Part shown: positions 1 through 7,645 of the stretch, one piece after another
How the letters are laid out: each line of letters starts with the position of its first letter
Position numbering within the stretch: the stretch's first letter is position 1
Source: a virus
Virus record (IMG/VR): IMGVR_UViG_3300040801_001133
Span: 64,001 to 94,026 of that record
Length of the DNA: 30,026 bases
Direction: 5' to 3' (one strand)
Program-made: the position numbers and the translations under genes
The notes under the pieces: generated by a model
Seen by the model: only the letters and a program-made list of their open reading frames with translations
Told to the model about the DNA's origin: nothing
Databases searched by the model: none

Positions 1-401
1 TTATTATAAAACTGAGATTTGTTTTCTTCTTTAGAATAGTATTCTTTAATCTTTTTAATACGAAGATTTTCTCTTTTAACTGTATTATTTTTATTACAGT
101 TTCCGGGACCTCTATCATCTGCATTAACTAGATTATGAGAATTAAAATGTTCTTGGATTAGGTGTTTTTCTCTTTTATGAGATTCTAACCATCCATCAAC
201 AATTTCAAGCAACCTAATTTTAGGTCTTATACCATTTTTTAAGAGTTTTCTAATCCAATTCTCTTTATGGGAATTGTTATAATTGTTTCTTGCTTTAGAT
301 ATATGTTGAGAAAGTCTTTTATTTAAAGAAGACCTAGTTCTTCCTATATACCTAATTTTGCAAGTATGTGGCTCATAAAGAGCATAAATCTTAACTTTCA
401 T
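1..401 (-). CDS. GIY-YIG homing endonuclease (partial, 3' end outside window)
   Basis: Reads from ATG at 401 leftward off the window edge, 133 codons visible. The N-terminus has the GIY-YIG nuclease signature in diverged form: KIYALYE near residues 4-10, then RYIGRTRSSLNKRLSQH near 18-34, with the family's arginine and an HxxK-type segment. GIY-YIG homing enzymes nick DNA through this domain and use a variable C-terminal DNA-binding part, which is off the window. It starts just after the point where the DnaB-like helicase reading frame breaks off, so it is most simply an intron-encoded or inserted homing gene in the helicase. It could instead be a free-standing GIY-YIG gene. Family call is firm, the intron role is inference. 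Confidence 0.85.
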   Translation of the reverse strand, partial: MKVKIYALYEPHTCKIRYIGRTRSSLNKRLSQHISKARNNYNNSHKENWIRKLLKNGIRPKIRLLEIVDGWLESHKREKHLIQEHFNSHNLVNADDRGPGNCNKNNTVKRENLRIKKIKEYYSKEENKSQFYN

Positions 402-406
402 ATTAC

Positions 407-1348
407 TTATCTTGCTAACAGCAAAGATAAACAATATTTTACAATTTTACAACCCGTATCTTTAATATCGTCACTTCCAGCATATAATCTATCTCCTGAT
501 GCCATTAATCTATTGGGGTCAGATAAATTCCTATTCATATGAATTATATGTACAAAAGTATACTGACAAATATTTCTAATTATAACTGAATATTCACTAT
601 ACTTATCTACTGTTTGCTTCATTTGAAAATTTCTTTCCAATACAAGCTTCCTTAAATGATCTGTTACTACTATCACTGTTTTATCAGAATCATTAGGTAT
701 GTAACCAGTTATTCTTTCAACCTTGCCAAATTTCTTTTTAATAAATTCCCCCTCTGATCTGGCCTTATTTAAAAGATATTTATATAGTCCAGTAGGATTG
801 TCCCTTTCCTCAATAAAGGTTACTATACCCTCTGTAAGTTGTTCTCCTTTTTCATTGTATTGACCAAATATTGGGATTATTCTTTTCTTATAAGTCTTTA
901 TTAAAGCTTCCTCTACCTCAGGAGAAACTAATATAACTTCTTCATTATCGTCTAATAGTCTACCTCTAAGATAAGCAGAGCTTAAAGGGATTATAGTTTC
1001 CCCATCTCTAGTTATACCCGGAGGAAGTTTGATTGAACTTATCCCATGATCAAAATACAAAAAATAAGCAGCAAAATCAAATTCTTTACTAATTCTATCT
1101 ATTTCAAAAGAGAAATATATCCATTCTACTTTATTGCCATTTTTAAGAGATTCTAAGTAGGGCTGAATAACAAAAGCGTAATCACACAGAGTAGATTTGC
1201 CTGCTTTAGGAGGGGCAGCTATAACATAAATCCTGCCTTTCTGAACACCACTTATTGATCTATTTAAATTAGATAATCCGGGTCCCATACTAAGTCCCTT
1301 ATTTTCTCCTCTTTGACCTTTTTCATAGGCTAATTTAAAATTACCCAT
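407..1348 (-). CDS. DnaB-like replicative helicase ATPase, 5' part of an interrupted gene
   Basis: RecA-fold ATPase of the DnaB/gp4 type that would unwind DNA at the fork. Walker A is PPKAGKST at residues 46-53. The strand with VIVVTDHLRKL (about 226-236) fits Walker B, and SGDRLYAGSDDIKDTG near the C-terminus fits the sensor/loop region. After DTG the frame runs into about a dozen unrelated residues (CKIVKYCLSLLLAR) and stops. Complete relatives continue for well over 100 residues past this point. A GIY-YIG gene follows 5 bp downstream. The likely exon end is therefore near 452, with the rest of the helicase beyond the left edge behind a group I intron or insertion. A hairpin at 409-428 covers the apparent stop codon. 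The start codon overlaps the end of the upstream gene. Confidence 0.8.
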   Translation of the reverse strand: MGNFKLAYEKGQRGENKGLSMGPGLSNLNRSISGVQKGRIYVIAAPPKAGKSTLCDYAFVIQPYLESLKNGNKVEWIYFSFEIDRISKEFDFAAYFLYFDHGISSIKLPPGITRDGETIIPLSSAYLRGRLLDDNEEVILVSPEVEEALIKTYKKRIIPIFGQYNEKGEQLTEGIVTFIEERDNPTGLYKYLLNKARSEGEFIKKKFGKVERITGYIPNDSDKTVIVVTDHLRKLVLERNFQMKQTVDKYSEYSVIIRNICQYTFVHIIHMNRNLSDPNRLMASGDRLYAGSDDIKDTGCKIVKYCLSLLLAR

Positions 1349-1902
1349 TACTGCATAGTTATTGATTTAGATAATGATTCTACACTAGAGACTTTTCTTA
1401 TTTCTTCTCTATACAATTCTATCCAAGTAAGAATAGGTTGAGTTGTATTATATCCCTGGCCTTTCTTAATAAAATAGTGAGGATTTTTTACATATTTTGC
1501 ATTAGTTCCTTTATGTACACAGTCTTTGATATACATAGCTGTACCACCAAGAACTTCATGCTTGCGAATATCTGGATTATCTCGGAACAGATTCTTCATT
1601 CTGGCTACACACTCTCTTTTATACAAAAGATTTTTCTTATAGTGTCTAAACAATTCCAGATATTCAGTAGTAACCCAAGAGAAATTATTTTTCTGTCCTT
1701 CAAATAGGTTAATATTCCAGGTTACATTACGATTTTCATCTACAGATATAATTCCAGAAGCATGAACTCTTTGTTTTACATGGTCGGGTATATAATCAGG
1801 TTTATAACCATAATACAATGCCAGTAAGTAACACATACCATCTGCTGGTCGTACCTTAAACTCCAGTAATTTAGGTTCCAGTTCATTTTGGTTTATCTTC
1901 AT
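1348..1902 (-). CDS. hypothetical protein in replication operon
   Basis: 184 residues, soluble, no membrane segment. It is rich in Tyr, Lys and Asn. The C-terminal half has an aromatic and basic stretch (NPHYFIKKGQGYNTTQPILTW) of the kind seen in DNA- or protein-binding phage proteins, but no family motif I can name. Its stop codon overlaps the start of the DnaB-like gene by one base, and its start overlaps the end of the upstream 84-residue gene, so it is translated within the polymerase-helicase operon. A role as helicase loader or accessory factor is possible from position only. Confidence 0.75.
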   Translation of the reverse strand: MKINQNELEPKLLEFKVRPADGMCYLLALYYGYKPDYIPDHVKQRVHASGIISVDENRNVTWNINLFEGQKNNFSWVTTEYLELFRHYKKNLLYKRECVARMKNLFRDNPDIRKHEVLGGTAMYIKDCVHKGTNAKYVKNPHYFIKKGQGYNTTQPILTWIELYREEIRKVSSVESLSKSITMQ

Positions 1903-2137
1903 TATTGTTATATTTAAAATTAGCCTTTGGGACTATTATAATTATTTTATACCCGTCTAAGAGGAAAGCTTGATAATTAACTGATATTTCCCGAGGTCGC
2001 TTTATTAATTTACCTTTTATTGAAGTTGTATTATTATCAAAATAAAGGGGTATAATATCTTTACAAGTAACTCCTCTAAGAAAAGATGTTATATCTACAC
2101 TACAATAAGGTCCTTTATCTAGTATTTCTATAATCAT
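1883..2137 (-). CDS. small hypothetical protein between polymerase and helicase genes
   Basis: 84 residues, predicted mostly beta-strand with a Lys- and Asn-rich tail (KYNNNEDKPK). It sits 9 bp downstream of the DNA polymerase gene and overlaps the next gene by 20 bp. No recognisable domain. It belongs to the same minus-strand replication operon. Confidence 0.65.
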   Translation of the reverse strand: MIIEILDKGPYCSVDITSFLRGVTCKDIIPLYFDNNTTSIKGKLIKRPREISVNYQAFLLDGYKIIIIVPKANFKYNNNEDKPK

Positions 2138-2146
2138 AATAATTAT

Positions 2147-4045
2147 TTAATGACATTCAGCATAATTATTCCCCCAAGCAGTATCTACTCTTATGGTGAT
2201 ATTAAGCTTCAGTTGCTTATTAGTTTCTTCCATAGCTTCATATACATGTCTGTTTACAACATCTTTGAGTACTTTTTTACAAGTAGTCATGAACTCATCA
2301 TGATATTGTTTCCTAACAGGAATCCCCAAAGGAGTTAATCTTTTTCTCAAATTACTTAACCAAGTATCAAATACATACGCACCAGAAGATTGATTTACAG
2401 TAGAGAACTTGTCTTTTTCTTCTTTAAGAAATAAATAAAAACCGCTAATAGGATTTAGTATCCACTTTTGTCTATTCACTTTTTTGGTTTTAAAAGCTTT
2501 TGAAGCCTCTTTAACAGCTTTATTACGCTCCCAATAAGCAGTATGTAGAGCTTTAGCTTGTTTAAGTGTTATACCCATTTGCTTGGCTAATTTTGGGGGT
2601 CCAATACCGTATACTCCACCAAAATTTATTGTTTTAGCATCAAATCTAATAAGAGAAAGTCTTTTTAATTCTTTTTTCTCTTCAAGATTAAGATGTTCAA
2701 GTTTATTTAATCTCTTATATTCTTCACCTTCTTCTTTAGTCATAAGACCTGCAAATATAGCAATATCAATATGACCATCAAATCCAGGAATAGACATTTC
2801 TTCCACGTATTCTTTATCAAAATAATACATGTAATGCATTTTGGTACTATCCTCCAAAGAGGATACATCACTACCACACATTATTTCATTACTATTGGCT
2901 ATTGTTAAACAACCCCTAACCTCTTCTCCCCAGGGTTTACTTACTTTAGGAAGATTAACAATAGGAGAGCCGTGTTTTAATCTTAGTGTATTAGTAAATC
3001 CATGAGCTACAGCATAAATAAGATTGTTTTTATCTCTTTTAGATAAAAACCCTTTTATTACACCTAATCTATGAACAGCCATGTAAAGACCTTCTAAGTC
3101 TTCAAGCCTAGGTTCTTTATCATAAAGCTTTTTTACACTAGGACAAATACCACCCCCAAAAGGAAGAGAAACCTTTTCGATTTCAATTCCTTTATCGTTA
3201 GGCTCCCAGGTTTGAGGTTTCCAACCCAGCATGTATAACCATTTCTTTAGTTGTACATGAGAATTGGGGTTAGGTTCATCTCTTATTACTTTAGTGTCTT
3301 TACTTAATCCTCTTTCTTCAATTAATTTAAAGAAGGATTTAGCGTGATAGGACATGCTTCCATTTTTATTATAAATGGATTTAGGTCTTGTCCTCCTTGC
3401 TTTACCTAATTCATAGGGCATAGCTTTAGCTAAACTTCTTATTTTAGTGTCTATTATATTTTCTAATTGAGACTTAGTTCTTTCAGCAAGTTCTACATCT
3501 AATTTAATACCATTCATCTCTTGGTCTTTAAGACAGTCCATCTTAAAACTCAAGTATTTTATTAGTCTGTCTAGATTATCATTATTTTCATATATTTTTT
3601 GTAGATAAGCTAATTGTTTAATGAATAAAGCATGGGTTATCTCTACATCAACTTCACATCTAATTATATATTCTTTTAGAGACAGATTTTCCCAATCATC
3701 AATTTGTACTTTTCTTATTTCAAGCTTTTCTCCCCAAAAGTCTAAACCATGTTTTTTCATGTAAGGGTATAGATACCAGGATAGGGCGAGAGTATCTACT
3801 AACTGATTTGTAACTTTTATTTTAAGTACTTTTTCTAGAACAGGAATATCATACCTGATTATATTATGGCCTACTAGTCTGGTTCCTTTGTTTAGATAAG
3901 CAATAATGTCATGGTAATTTACTAGAGTACCTTTGTCTACTTCTTCACCTTTGCTATTAAATTCCTGATATGAGAAACAGTAAATTCTATTTACACCCTC
4001 ATAAAGATCATTAGCTTCTAAATCAAATAGGGTATAATTATTCAT
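2147..4045 (-). CDS. Family A DNA polymerase (T7-like) with 3'-5' exonuclease domain
   Basis: 632 residues; T7 polymerase has about 704. The N-terminal DEDD exonuclease shows Exo I FDLEAND with D8 and E10, Exo II GHNIIRYD with D66, and an Exo III-like CEVDVEIT with D133. The tyrosine usually found four residues before this Asp is Arg129 here. Polymerase motif A is SDVSSLE with D393 and E398. Motif B has R467, K471 and F475 followed by YG. Motif C is the HDE triplet at 582-584. Together these support replicative synthesis with proofreading. The start codon overlaps the stop of the DUF3127-like gene by one base, as expected for translational coupling. Phages of this order carry either family A or family B polymerase; this one is family A. 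Confidence 0.95.
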   Translation of the reverse strand: MNNYTLFDLEANDLYEGVNRIYCFSYQEFNSKGEEVDKGTLVNYHDIIAYLNKGTRLVGHNIIRYDIPVLEKVLKIKVTNQLVDTLALSWYLYPYMKKHGLDFWGEKLEIRKVQIDDWENLSLKEYIIRCEVDVEITHALFIKQLAYLQKIYENNDNLDRLIKYLSFKMDCLKDQEMNGIKLDVELAERTKSQLENIIDTKIRSLAKAMPYELGKARRTRPKSIYNKNGSMSYHAKSFFKLIEERGLSKDTKVIRDEPNPNSHVQLKKWLYMLGWKPQTWEPNDKGIEIEKVSLPFGGGICPSVKKLYDKEPRLEDLEGLYMAVHRLGVIKGFLSKRDKNNLIYAVAHGFTNTLRLKHGSPIVNLPKVSKPWGEEVRGCLTIANSNEIMCGSDVSSLEDSTKMHYMYYFDKEYVEEMSIPGFDGHIDIAIFAGLMTKEEGEEYKRLNKLEHLNLEEKKELKRLSLIRFDAKTINFGGVYGIGPPKLAKQMGITLKQAKALHTAYWERNKAVKEASKAFKTKKVNRQKWILNPISGFYLFLKEEKDKFSTVNQSSGAYVFDTWLSNLRKRLTPLGIPVRKQYHDEFMTTCKKVLKDVVNRHVYEAMEETNKQLKLNITIRVDTAWGNNYAECH

Positions 4046-4344
4046 TAGTAAATATTTAAAATACGACTAATTTTCCTAATATATATGTTATTATAACGTT
4101 TACCATTCTTCTGACTACCCTGAAAACAAAAAAGTATATTTACTTTATCTTTTATCTGAATATCTTGAATATCAAAAGAAGACAGTAGAGAGTTTCTTAT
4201 TTCAGCGTAGAAAATTTGGTCGTCAATAGTTTGAAGTTTTAAAATTCTTTTTTTCAACCTAGGAGCTTGTGGCCTTTTTATATCTTCCACTGCTCCTATA
4301 TCTATAATAGTGGCTACACACTCAAAAGGTATTTTTTTATACAT
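4045..4344 (-). CDS. DUF3127-like OB-fold, putative ssDNA-binding protein
   Basis: 99 residues. The pattern of a KKRILKLQT strand, then IFYAEIRNSLLSSFD, then IKDKVNILFCFQGSQKNGKRYNNIYIRKI matches the layout of small DUF3127 proteins common in Bacteroidota. These are OB-fold proteins often placed beside replication genes. Genes on both sides (polymerase and helicase) overlap it by a few bases, which supports a role as the phage single-stranded DNA-binding protein. The assignment is by pattern and context only. Confidence 0.65.
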   Translation of the reverse strand: MYKKIPFECVATIIDIGAVEDIKRPQAPRLKKRILKLQTIDDQIFYAEIRNSLLSSFDIQDIQIKDKVNILFCFQGSQKNGKRYNNIYIRKISRILNIY

Positions 4345-5650
4345 TGTAAAGTATTAATCGGTGACTGGCTCTAGTAATAGCTGTATAAAACATTCTTTTT
4401 CTTTCTTCTCTATTTCTATTCATTTTTATATTTCTAATATTTACTATAACATCTCTATAAGTAGACCCTTGACTTTTGTGTACAGTTATGGCATGATTAT
4501 ATTTTACTTCAGCAAAAAGTTCAATAAATTTGTACATGTCCCTAAAAAGAATCTTGCCATCTTTAGCCTTTGATTTAAGTAAAGTCTTAAGAGCTTTAAA
4601 ATCTTTTTCCGAGTCTTCATGGATGATAGGAACACCTTTAGAGAAGGTACAGTTCGTAACTGAAATATCTTTATTTACTTCATAATATTTTATATCTATA
4701 ATCTTAGTAGCAGGTTCAGATGATGTTGGATACCTACTGTTAGGATACTTTAATCTAACAGTTTTTACAGATAGGGTCTGAACTTTAATTTCTTCATTAG
4801 TATAAAACACACCTCCAAATGGGGCATTAAATATTAATCCTTCATTAAGTTCTATCTTTTGTGGTTCACTATATATTTCTTTCCTTACTAGGAAATTAAT
4901 ATTATCTACCTCTTTATTAGTCCAAGCTAAATATTTAAGATCATCAGAACCATTTACCTCAGCTAACTTCTCAACTATTCTATTCTTGTGACTTGGAGGA
5001 GTTTCTAAATCTCTCATATATAATATACCATAACCATCCTCTGTTATATCAGTATCTCCACCAAATATTCTACCTAGATTCCTGCTCAGAGAAATTATAG
5101 GATTATCACCTGCCTGTCTTATAATTTGTGTAAGCTCAAGTTTAGGATAACCTGCATGAAATACAGGAGATTTATCCTCTCCCACTGGATTAAGCTGTTT
5201 CTCATCACCAAGAAACAATACAGCAAAGCCATGTTTCTTGGCTAGAACCTCAATATATTCTAGTATAAGAGTAGATACCATTGAAGCTTCGTCAATAATT
5301 AAAAGACTTACAGTTTTTAACTGGCTATCTTTTTCTTTTCTTGGGTCTATTATAAATGATCTCTCTCCTGTTCTATAATTTATATGCATCTTTAATTCTA
5401 GCCCAGAATGAGTAGTAGACATACTTATATTACCTGCTTTGTCTATTTTAGAGGATAAAACAGCTACAGCCTTGTTAGTTGGTGCTGTACATAATATTCT
5501 ATAAGCTAGATTTTCTGGTAACTGTTTAATTAATTCATTTACCATAAAAGTTTTACCTACACCCGCACTTCCAGATATAATAACTCTTTTTTCGCTTAAG
5601 AGATAAAATATAGCTTCCTTTAGTATTCTGTTTTGGTCTTTAGTTAACAT
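4337..5650 (-). CDS. SF1 DNA helicase (Dda/RecD2/Pif1 type)
   Basis: 437 residues. Motif I is GSAGVGKT (27-34), Ia TAPTNKAV (55-62), motif II IIDEAS with D120-E121, and motif III FLGDEKQLNPVG near 145-156. The C-terminal UvrD-like part has HKSQGSTYRDVIVN and FYTAITRASHRLIL, motifs V and VI. This is a 5'-3' SF1B helicase architecture like T4 Dda, acting in fork progression or recombination. It overlaps the downstream DUF3127-like gene by 8 bp. Upstream, between the terminator of the previous gene and this start, is the short sequence CACTTATTTAGCG (minus strand). This matches the core of the repeated element found at 13.4 and 17.8-19.1 kb and may be its promoter. Confidence 0.92.
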   Translation of the reverse strand: MLTKDQNRILKEAIFYLLSEKRVIISGSAGVGKTFMVNELIKQLPENLAYRILCTAPTNKAVAVLSSKIDKAGNISMSTTHSGLELKMHINYRTGERSFIIDPRKEKDSQLKTVSLLIIDEASMVSTLILEYIEVLAKKHGFAVLFLGDEKQLNPVGEDKSPVFHAGYPKLELTQIIRQAGDNPIISLSRNLGRIFGGDTDITEDGYGILYMRDLETPPSHKNRIVEKLAEVNGSDDLKYLAWTNKEVDNINFLVRKEIYSEPQKIELNEGLIFNAPFGGVFYTNEEIKVQTLSVKTVRLKYPNSRYPTSSEPATKIIDIKYYEVNKDISVTNCTFSKGVPIIHEDSEKDFKALKTLLKSKAKDGKILFRDMYKFIELFAEVKYNHAITVHKSQGSTYRDVIVNIRNIKMNRNREERKRMFYTAITRASHRLILYNV

Positions 5651-5669
5651 TACAATCGCTAAATAAGTG

Positions 5670-5706
5670 AAAAAGGGGGCAACACTAAATTGAGTAGTGT
5701 TGCCCC
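5670..5706 (-). terminator. intrinsic terminator
   Basis: On the minus strand a 12-bp GC-rich stem (GGGGCAACACTA with TAGTGTTGCCCC) and a 7-nt loop are followed by CTTTTTC. It lies just after the stop codon of the 228-residue gene and separates it from the replication operon. Confidence 0.9.
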
Positions 5707-5713
5707 TGGCTAA

Positions 5714-6400
5714 TTATTGAATGACTTGATCACTCTGTAGCTCAAATTCAGAACTGGATTCATTGATTTCATCCATTACTTCTTCCGAAGCATAGAAATC
5801 AGCTACATCAGCGGTACGAACATCTTCATCTTCTTTGCCTTGGGTAGAGAAATGAACAGAGCGGTACTGGACCTTACCGTTGTTATCAGTAACAATCTGA
5901 CCAGCAAGTTCATGGTTCTCACCATAACGAACAATTTGACGGTCAGCAAAAGTATCCTTAGTAGTCTCTAAATCATCACTTTCGATAGCAGCAACCTGCT
6001 CTTCAGTAAGATTAGGATGATTAGACAGACGACGGTAAATACGTGCTTCAGGAAGCTTAGAAAGCTTGTTTTCAAGGATTTGGCGAGTCCAATCAGCAGG
6101 GACATTAATCCAGGTGACACGATCCTCACTATTTTCGTAGGTCTCTCCATCCTCTACTTTAAAATCATCCTCGGAGAGCAGACCAACAATGTCGGTAGCA
6201 CTATCCGTAAACTTTACGGAAGGATAAATAGTAGTAGTGTGAATGGTTTGTCGAAGCTGGGCAGTAAGACTTCCTTTCTTTTGGTAATCACCAACGTAAA
6301 GGTCTTTGTCCAGAGTTACAGCACTTTCCTTAACAATACGACGAGCACCAGAAATGCCATTGTAATTGTCTTCGGTGTAGGTACGGGAAATGGTTTGCAT
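5714..6400 (-). CDS. acidic conserved protein, probably highly expressed
   Basis: 228 residues with no membrane segment. The N-terminus is neutral to basic and the last 40 residues are strongly acidic (EDEDV, EEVMDEINESSSEFELQSD). The gene is clearly GC-richer than the replication genes around it and ends in a strong terminator, both signs of high expression as a single unit. An acidic tail beside replication genes recalls ssDNA-binding proteins such as T7 gp2.5, but no OB-fold motif is evident and this stays speculative. Start at ATG 6400 preceded by an A/T-rich leader. Confidence 0.8.
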   Translation of the reverse strand: MQTISRTYTEDNYNGISGARRIVKESAVTLDKDLYVGDYQKKGSLTAQLRQTIHTTTIYPSVKFTDSATDIVGLLSEDDFKVEDGETYENSEDRVTWINVPADWTRQILENKLSKLPEARIYRRLSNHPNLTEEQVAAIESDDLETTKDTFADRQIVRYGENHELAGQIVTDNNGKVQYRSVHFSTQGKEDEDVRTADVADFYASEEVMDEINESSSEFELQSDQVIQ

Positions 6401-6439
6401 AATAAAAAAGTTTTGAAAAAATTAGTTAGAAAATGTGGG

Positions 6440-6904
6440 TTAGTAAATATCAGTAGTATAACTTATTGGTATAATACCAGAAGAAATACCACCTAAACTA
6501 TCCATAGCTGCTCTAGATAAATCTATTACACGAGATGGATGAGGTTTTAATGGATAAGTAGGAATAACTGATTTGTCTACTACCTTATAAGAATAAGGCC
6601 CTCGATCATTAATTCTTACTTTAATTGATTTTTGATTATTGAGATTAGTAATCTTTACTATTGAACCTAAGGGTAGTATGACAGAAGCAGCAGTTAACTT
6701 ATTCTGATTATAAATTTCACCAGATGCAGTTTTTCTACCATGAAATCCTGGTCCATACCAGGAGGCATTAGCACGGTATTGATAAATAGTATCTGTTTTT
6801 GATGATTCGATAATATAGTTATGATGTATTACATTATTAGGAGACCTGTCTAAAAAGAGAAACATTATACTCATAATAAGTATAATGTTTAACCAATCAT
6901 CCAT
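6440..6904 (-). CDS. RlpA-like double-psi beta-barrel protein, membrane anchored
   Basis: 154 residues from the ATG at 6904; a start at 6943 in the same frame is possible. A hydrophobic segment (NIILIMSIMFLFL) at the N-terminus acts as signal or anchor. The rest matches RlpA: ASWYGPGFHGRKTASGE, then LPLGSIVKITN, KVRINDRGPY and VIDLSRAAMDSLG. RlpA domains are peptidoglycan-active in some bacteria (lytic transglycosylase on denuded glycan). The conserved motif aspartate (IND) and the HGRKTASGE block are present. In a phage this suggests a lysis or cell-wall role, perhaps captured from the host. It lies between the acidic protein gene and the tRNA block. Confidence 0.8.
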   Translation of the reverse strand: MDDWLNIILIMSIMFLFLDRSPNNVIHHNYIIESSKTDTIYQYRANASWYGPGFHGRKTASGEIYNQNKLTAASVILPLGSIVKITNLNNQKSIKVRINDRGPYSYKVVDKSVIPTYPLKPHPSRVIDLSRAAMDSLGGISSGIIPISYTTDIY

Positions 6905-6960
6905 TATGTAATATAAATCATAATAGTTTTTATATAAGTTCATAATGTATATTTAAATAG

Positions 6961-7033
6961 AGCCTCCCAACAGAATCGAACTGTTAACCTTTTGAGTACA
7001 AATCAAATGCTCTACCAATTGAGCTAGAGAGGC
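6961..7033 (-). tRNA. tRNA-Thr(UGU)
   Basis: 73 nt cloverleaf: acceptor GCCTCTC/GGGAGGC with one wobble, D-stem GCTC/GAGC, anticodon stem TTTGA/TCAAA with loop TTTGTAC, T-arm AACAG-TTCGATT-CTGTT. Discriminator U, next base C, no CCA. Confidence 0.95.
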
Positions 7034-7038
7034 AAAAG

Positions 7039-7088
7039 AACCGTGCAATACAGACACTAAGGATAAGAAAGCATCTGAAAGCACGGCT
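7039..7088 (-). repeat. long-loop hairpin followed by U-run (element B)
   Basis: Minus-strand RNA pairs AGCCGUGC with GCACGGUU around a loop of about 34 nt, then CUUUU. One G-U pair means only the minus-strand RNA folds fully. It lies between the tmRNA and tRNA-Thr and is a near twin in design of the element at 7101-7151. Confidence 0.55.
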
Positions 7089-7100
7089 CATAATCTAAAA

Positions 7101-7151
7101 GAACCCTGCAAATAATCTCTCAAAGGTTACAAAAGATTAAAAGCAGGGTTC
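7101..7151 (-). repeat. long-loop hairpin followed by U-run (element A)
   Basis: A perfect 9-bp stem, GAACCCTGC with GCAGGGTTC, encloses a 33-nt loop that can pair internally (AATCT/AGATT) and is followed by TTTT on the minus strand. It begins 5 nt after the tmRNA 3' end, so it may end or protect the tmRNA precursor. Confidence 0.6.
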
Positions 7152-7155
7152 AGAG

Positions 7156-7534
7156 TGGAGGTGGGCGGAGTTGAACCGCCGTGTTCCCTACTAATTTATA
7201 AATATCTTAATGTGAAATTGGGGACGTACCAGAGGTACAATCCTTCCACCACTTACTCTTGAGAAAAGTAAGAAAACCTCGGTTATTTTTAAGTCTTAAC
7301 CTAAACTATGACTTTATCTCAAATCCTGTTGCCAAGACTAGGCCACGGCCCGAAGGCCAGTGAAACTAGTTTGAGATACTCCGCTATACATCTGTACGAT
7401 GGTAGCACTTTTACGTCCTGAGACGTTCTTATTGTTGCCAATTAGAAAGATGATTAGTTATTTCTAGCTACTAAAATCATAAGCCGATTCACAATATTTA
7501 TCTACTAATAGAGAGTCGAAGCCATTTCACCCCC
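7156..7534 (-). ncRNA. ssrA: tmRNA (ssrA-type), phage encoded
   Basis: 379 nt. The two ends form the tRNA-like domain: 5' GGGGGTG pairs with 3' CACCTCC plus discriminator A. The 5' end continues AAATGGCTTCGAC, the usual tmRNA start, and the T-arm is GGCGG-TTCAACT-CCGCC. A long helix H2 joins the two ends (GATAAATATTGTGAAT against ATTTCACATTAAGATATTTATA). After it comes a clear pseudoknot PK1: stem ATGATT..AGT/ACTAATCAT, with loop TAGAAA pairing to downstream TTTCTA. Further hairpins follow, including one with a UUCG tetraloop inside a 9-bp stem (TATCTCAAA/TTTGAGATA). tmRNA with SmpB rescues stalled ribosomes. The tag frame could not be fixed: no ALAA-like ending is visible. One candidate open frame after PK1 ends in LRAVA and a UAG at about 7339. 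No CCA encoded. Confidence 0.88.
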
Positions 7535-7540
7535 TTAAAG

Positions 7541-7614
7541 TACACCGTGCAAGATTCAAACTTGCGACCTGAGAATTAGAAGTTCCCTGCTCTATTCAGC
7601 TAAGCTAACGGTGC
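7541..7614 (-). tRNA. tRNA-Arg(UCU)
   Basis: 74 nt. Acceptor GCACCGT/ACGGTGT with a G1-U72 wobble, anticodon arm GGGAA-CTTCTAA-TTCTC, T-arm GCAAG-TTTGAAT-CTTGC. Discriminator A then C; no CCA. It reads AGA, a common codon in this AT-rich genome. Confidence 0.92.
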
Positions 7615-7621
7615 ATAAAAT

Positions 7622-7645
7622 GGATGTACCCGTAAAGATACACCC
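7622..7645 (-). repeat. short hairpin upstream of tRNA-Arg
   Basis: Minus strand GGGTGTA pairs with TACATCC (one wobble) around a 10-nt loop, 7 nt before the tRNA-Arg 5' end. Possibly a leader element for tRNA processing. Confidence 0.4.

Noticed and set aside
4940-4960. Second CTGATGA hammerhead core (minus strand) inside the helicase gene
   Set aside because: No GAAA partner, no flanking complementary stems and a conserved coding frame; a chance heptamer.
6017-6496. 159-codon plus-strand open frame
   Set aside because: It runs antisense to the acidic 228-residue gene and into the RlpA gene; composition (many Ser, Thr, Asn, hydrophobic mix) looks like a reverse-strand shadow.
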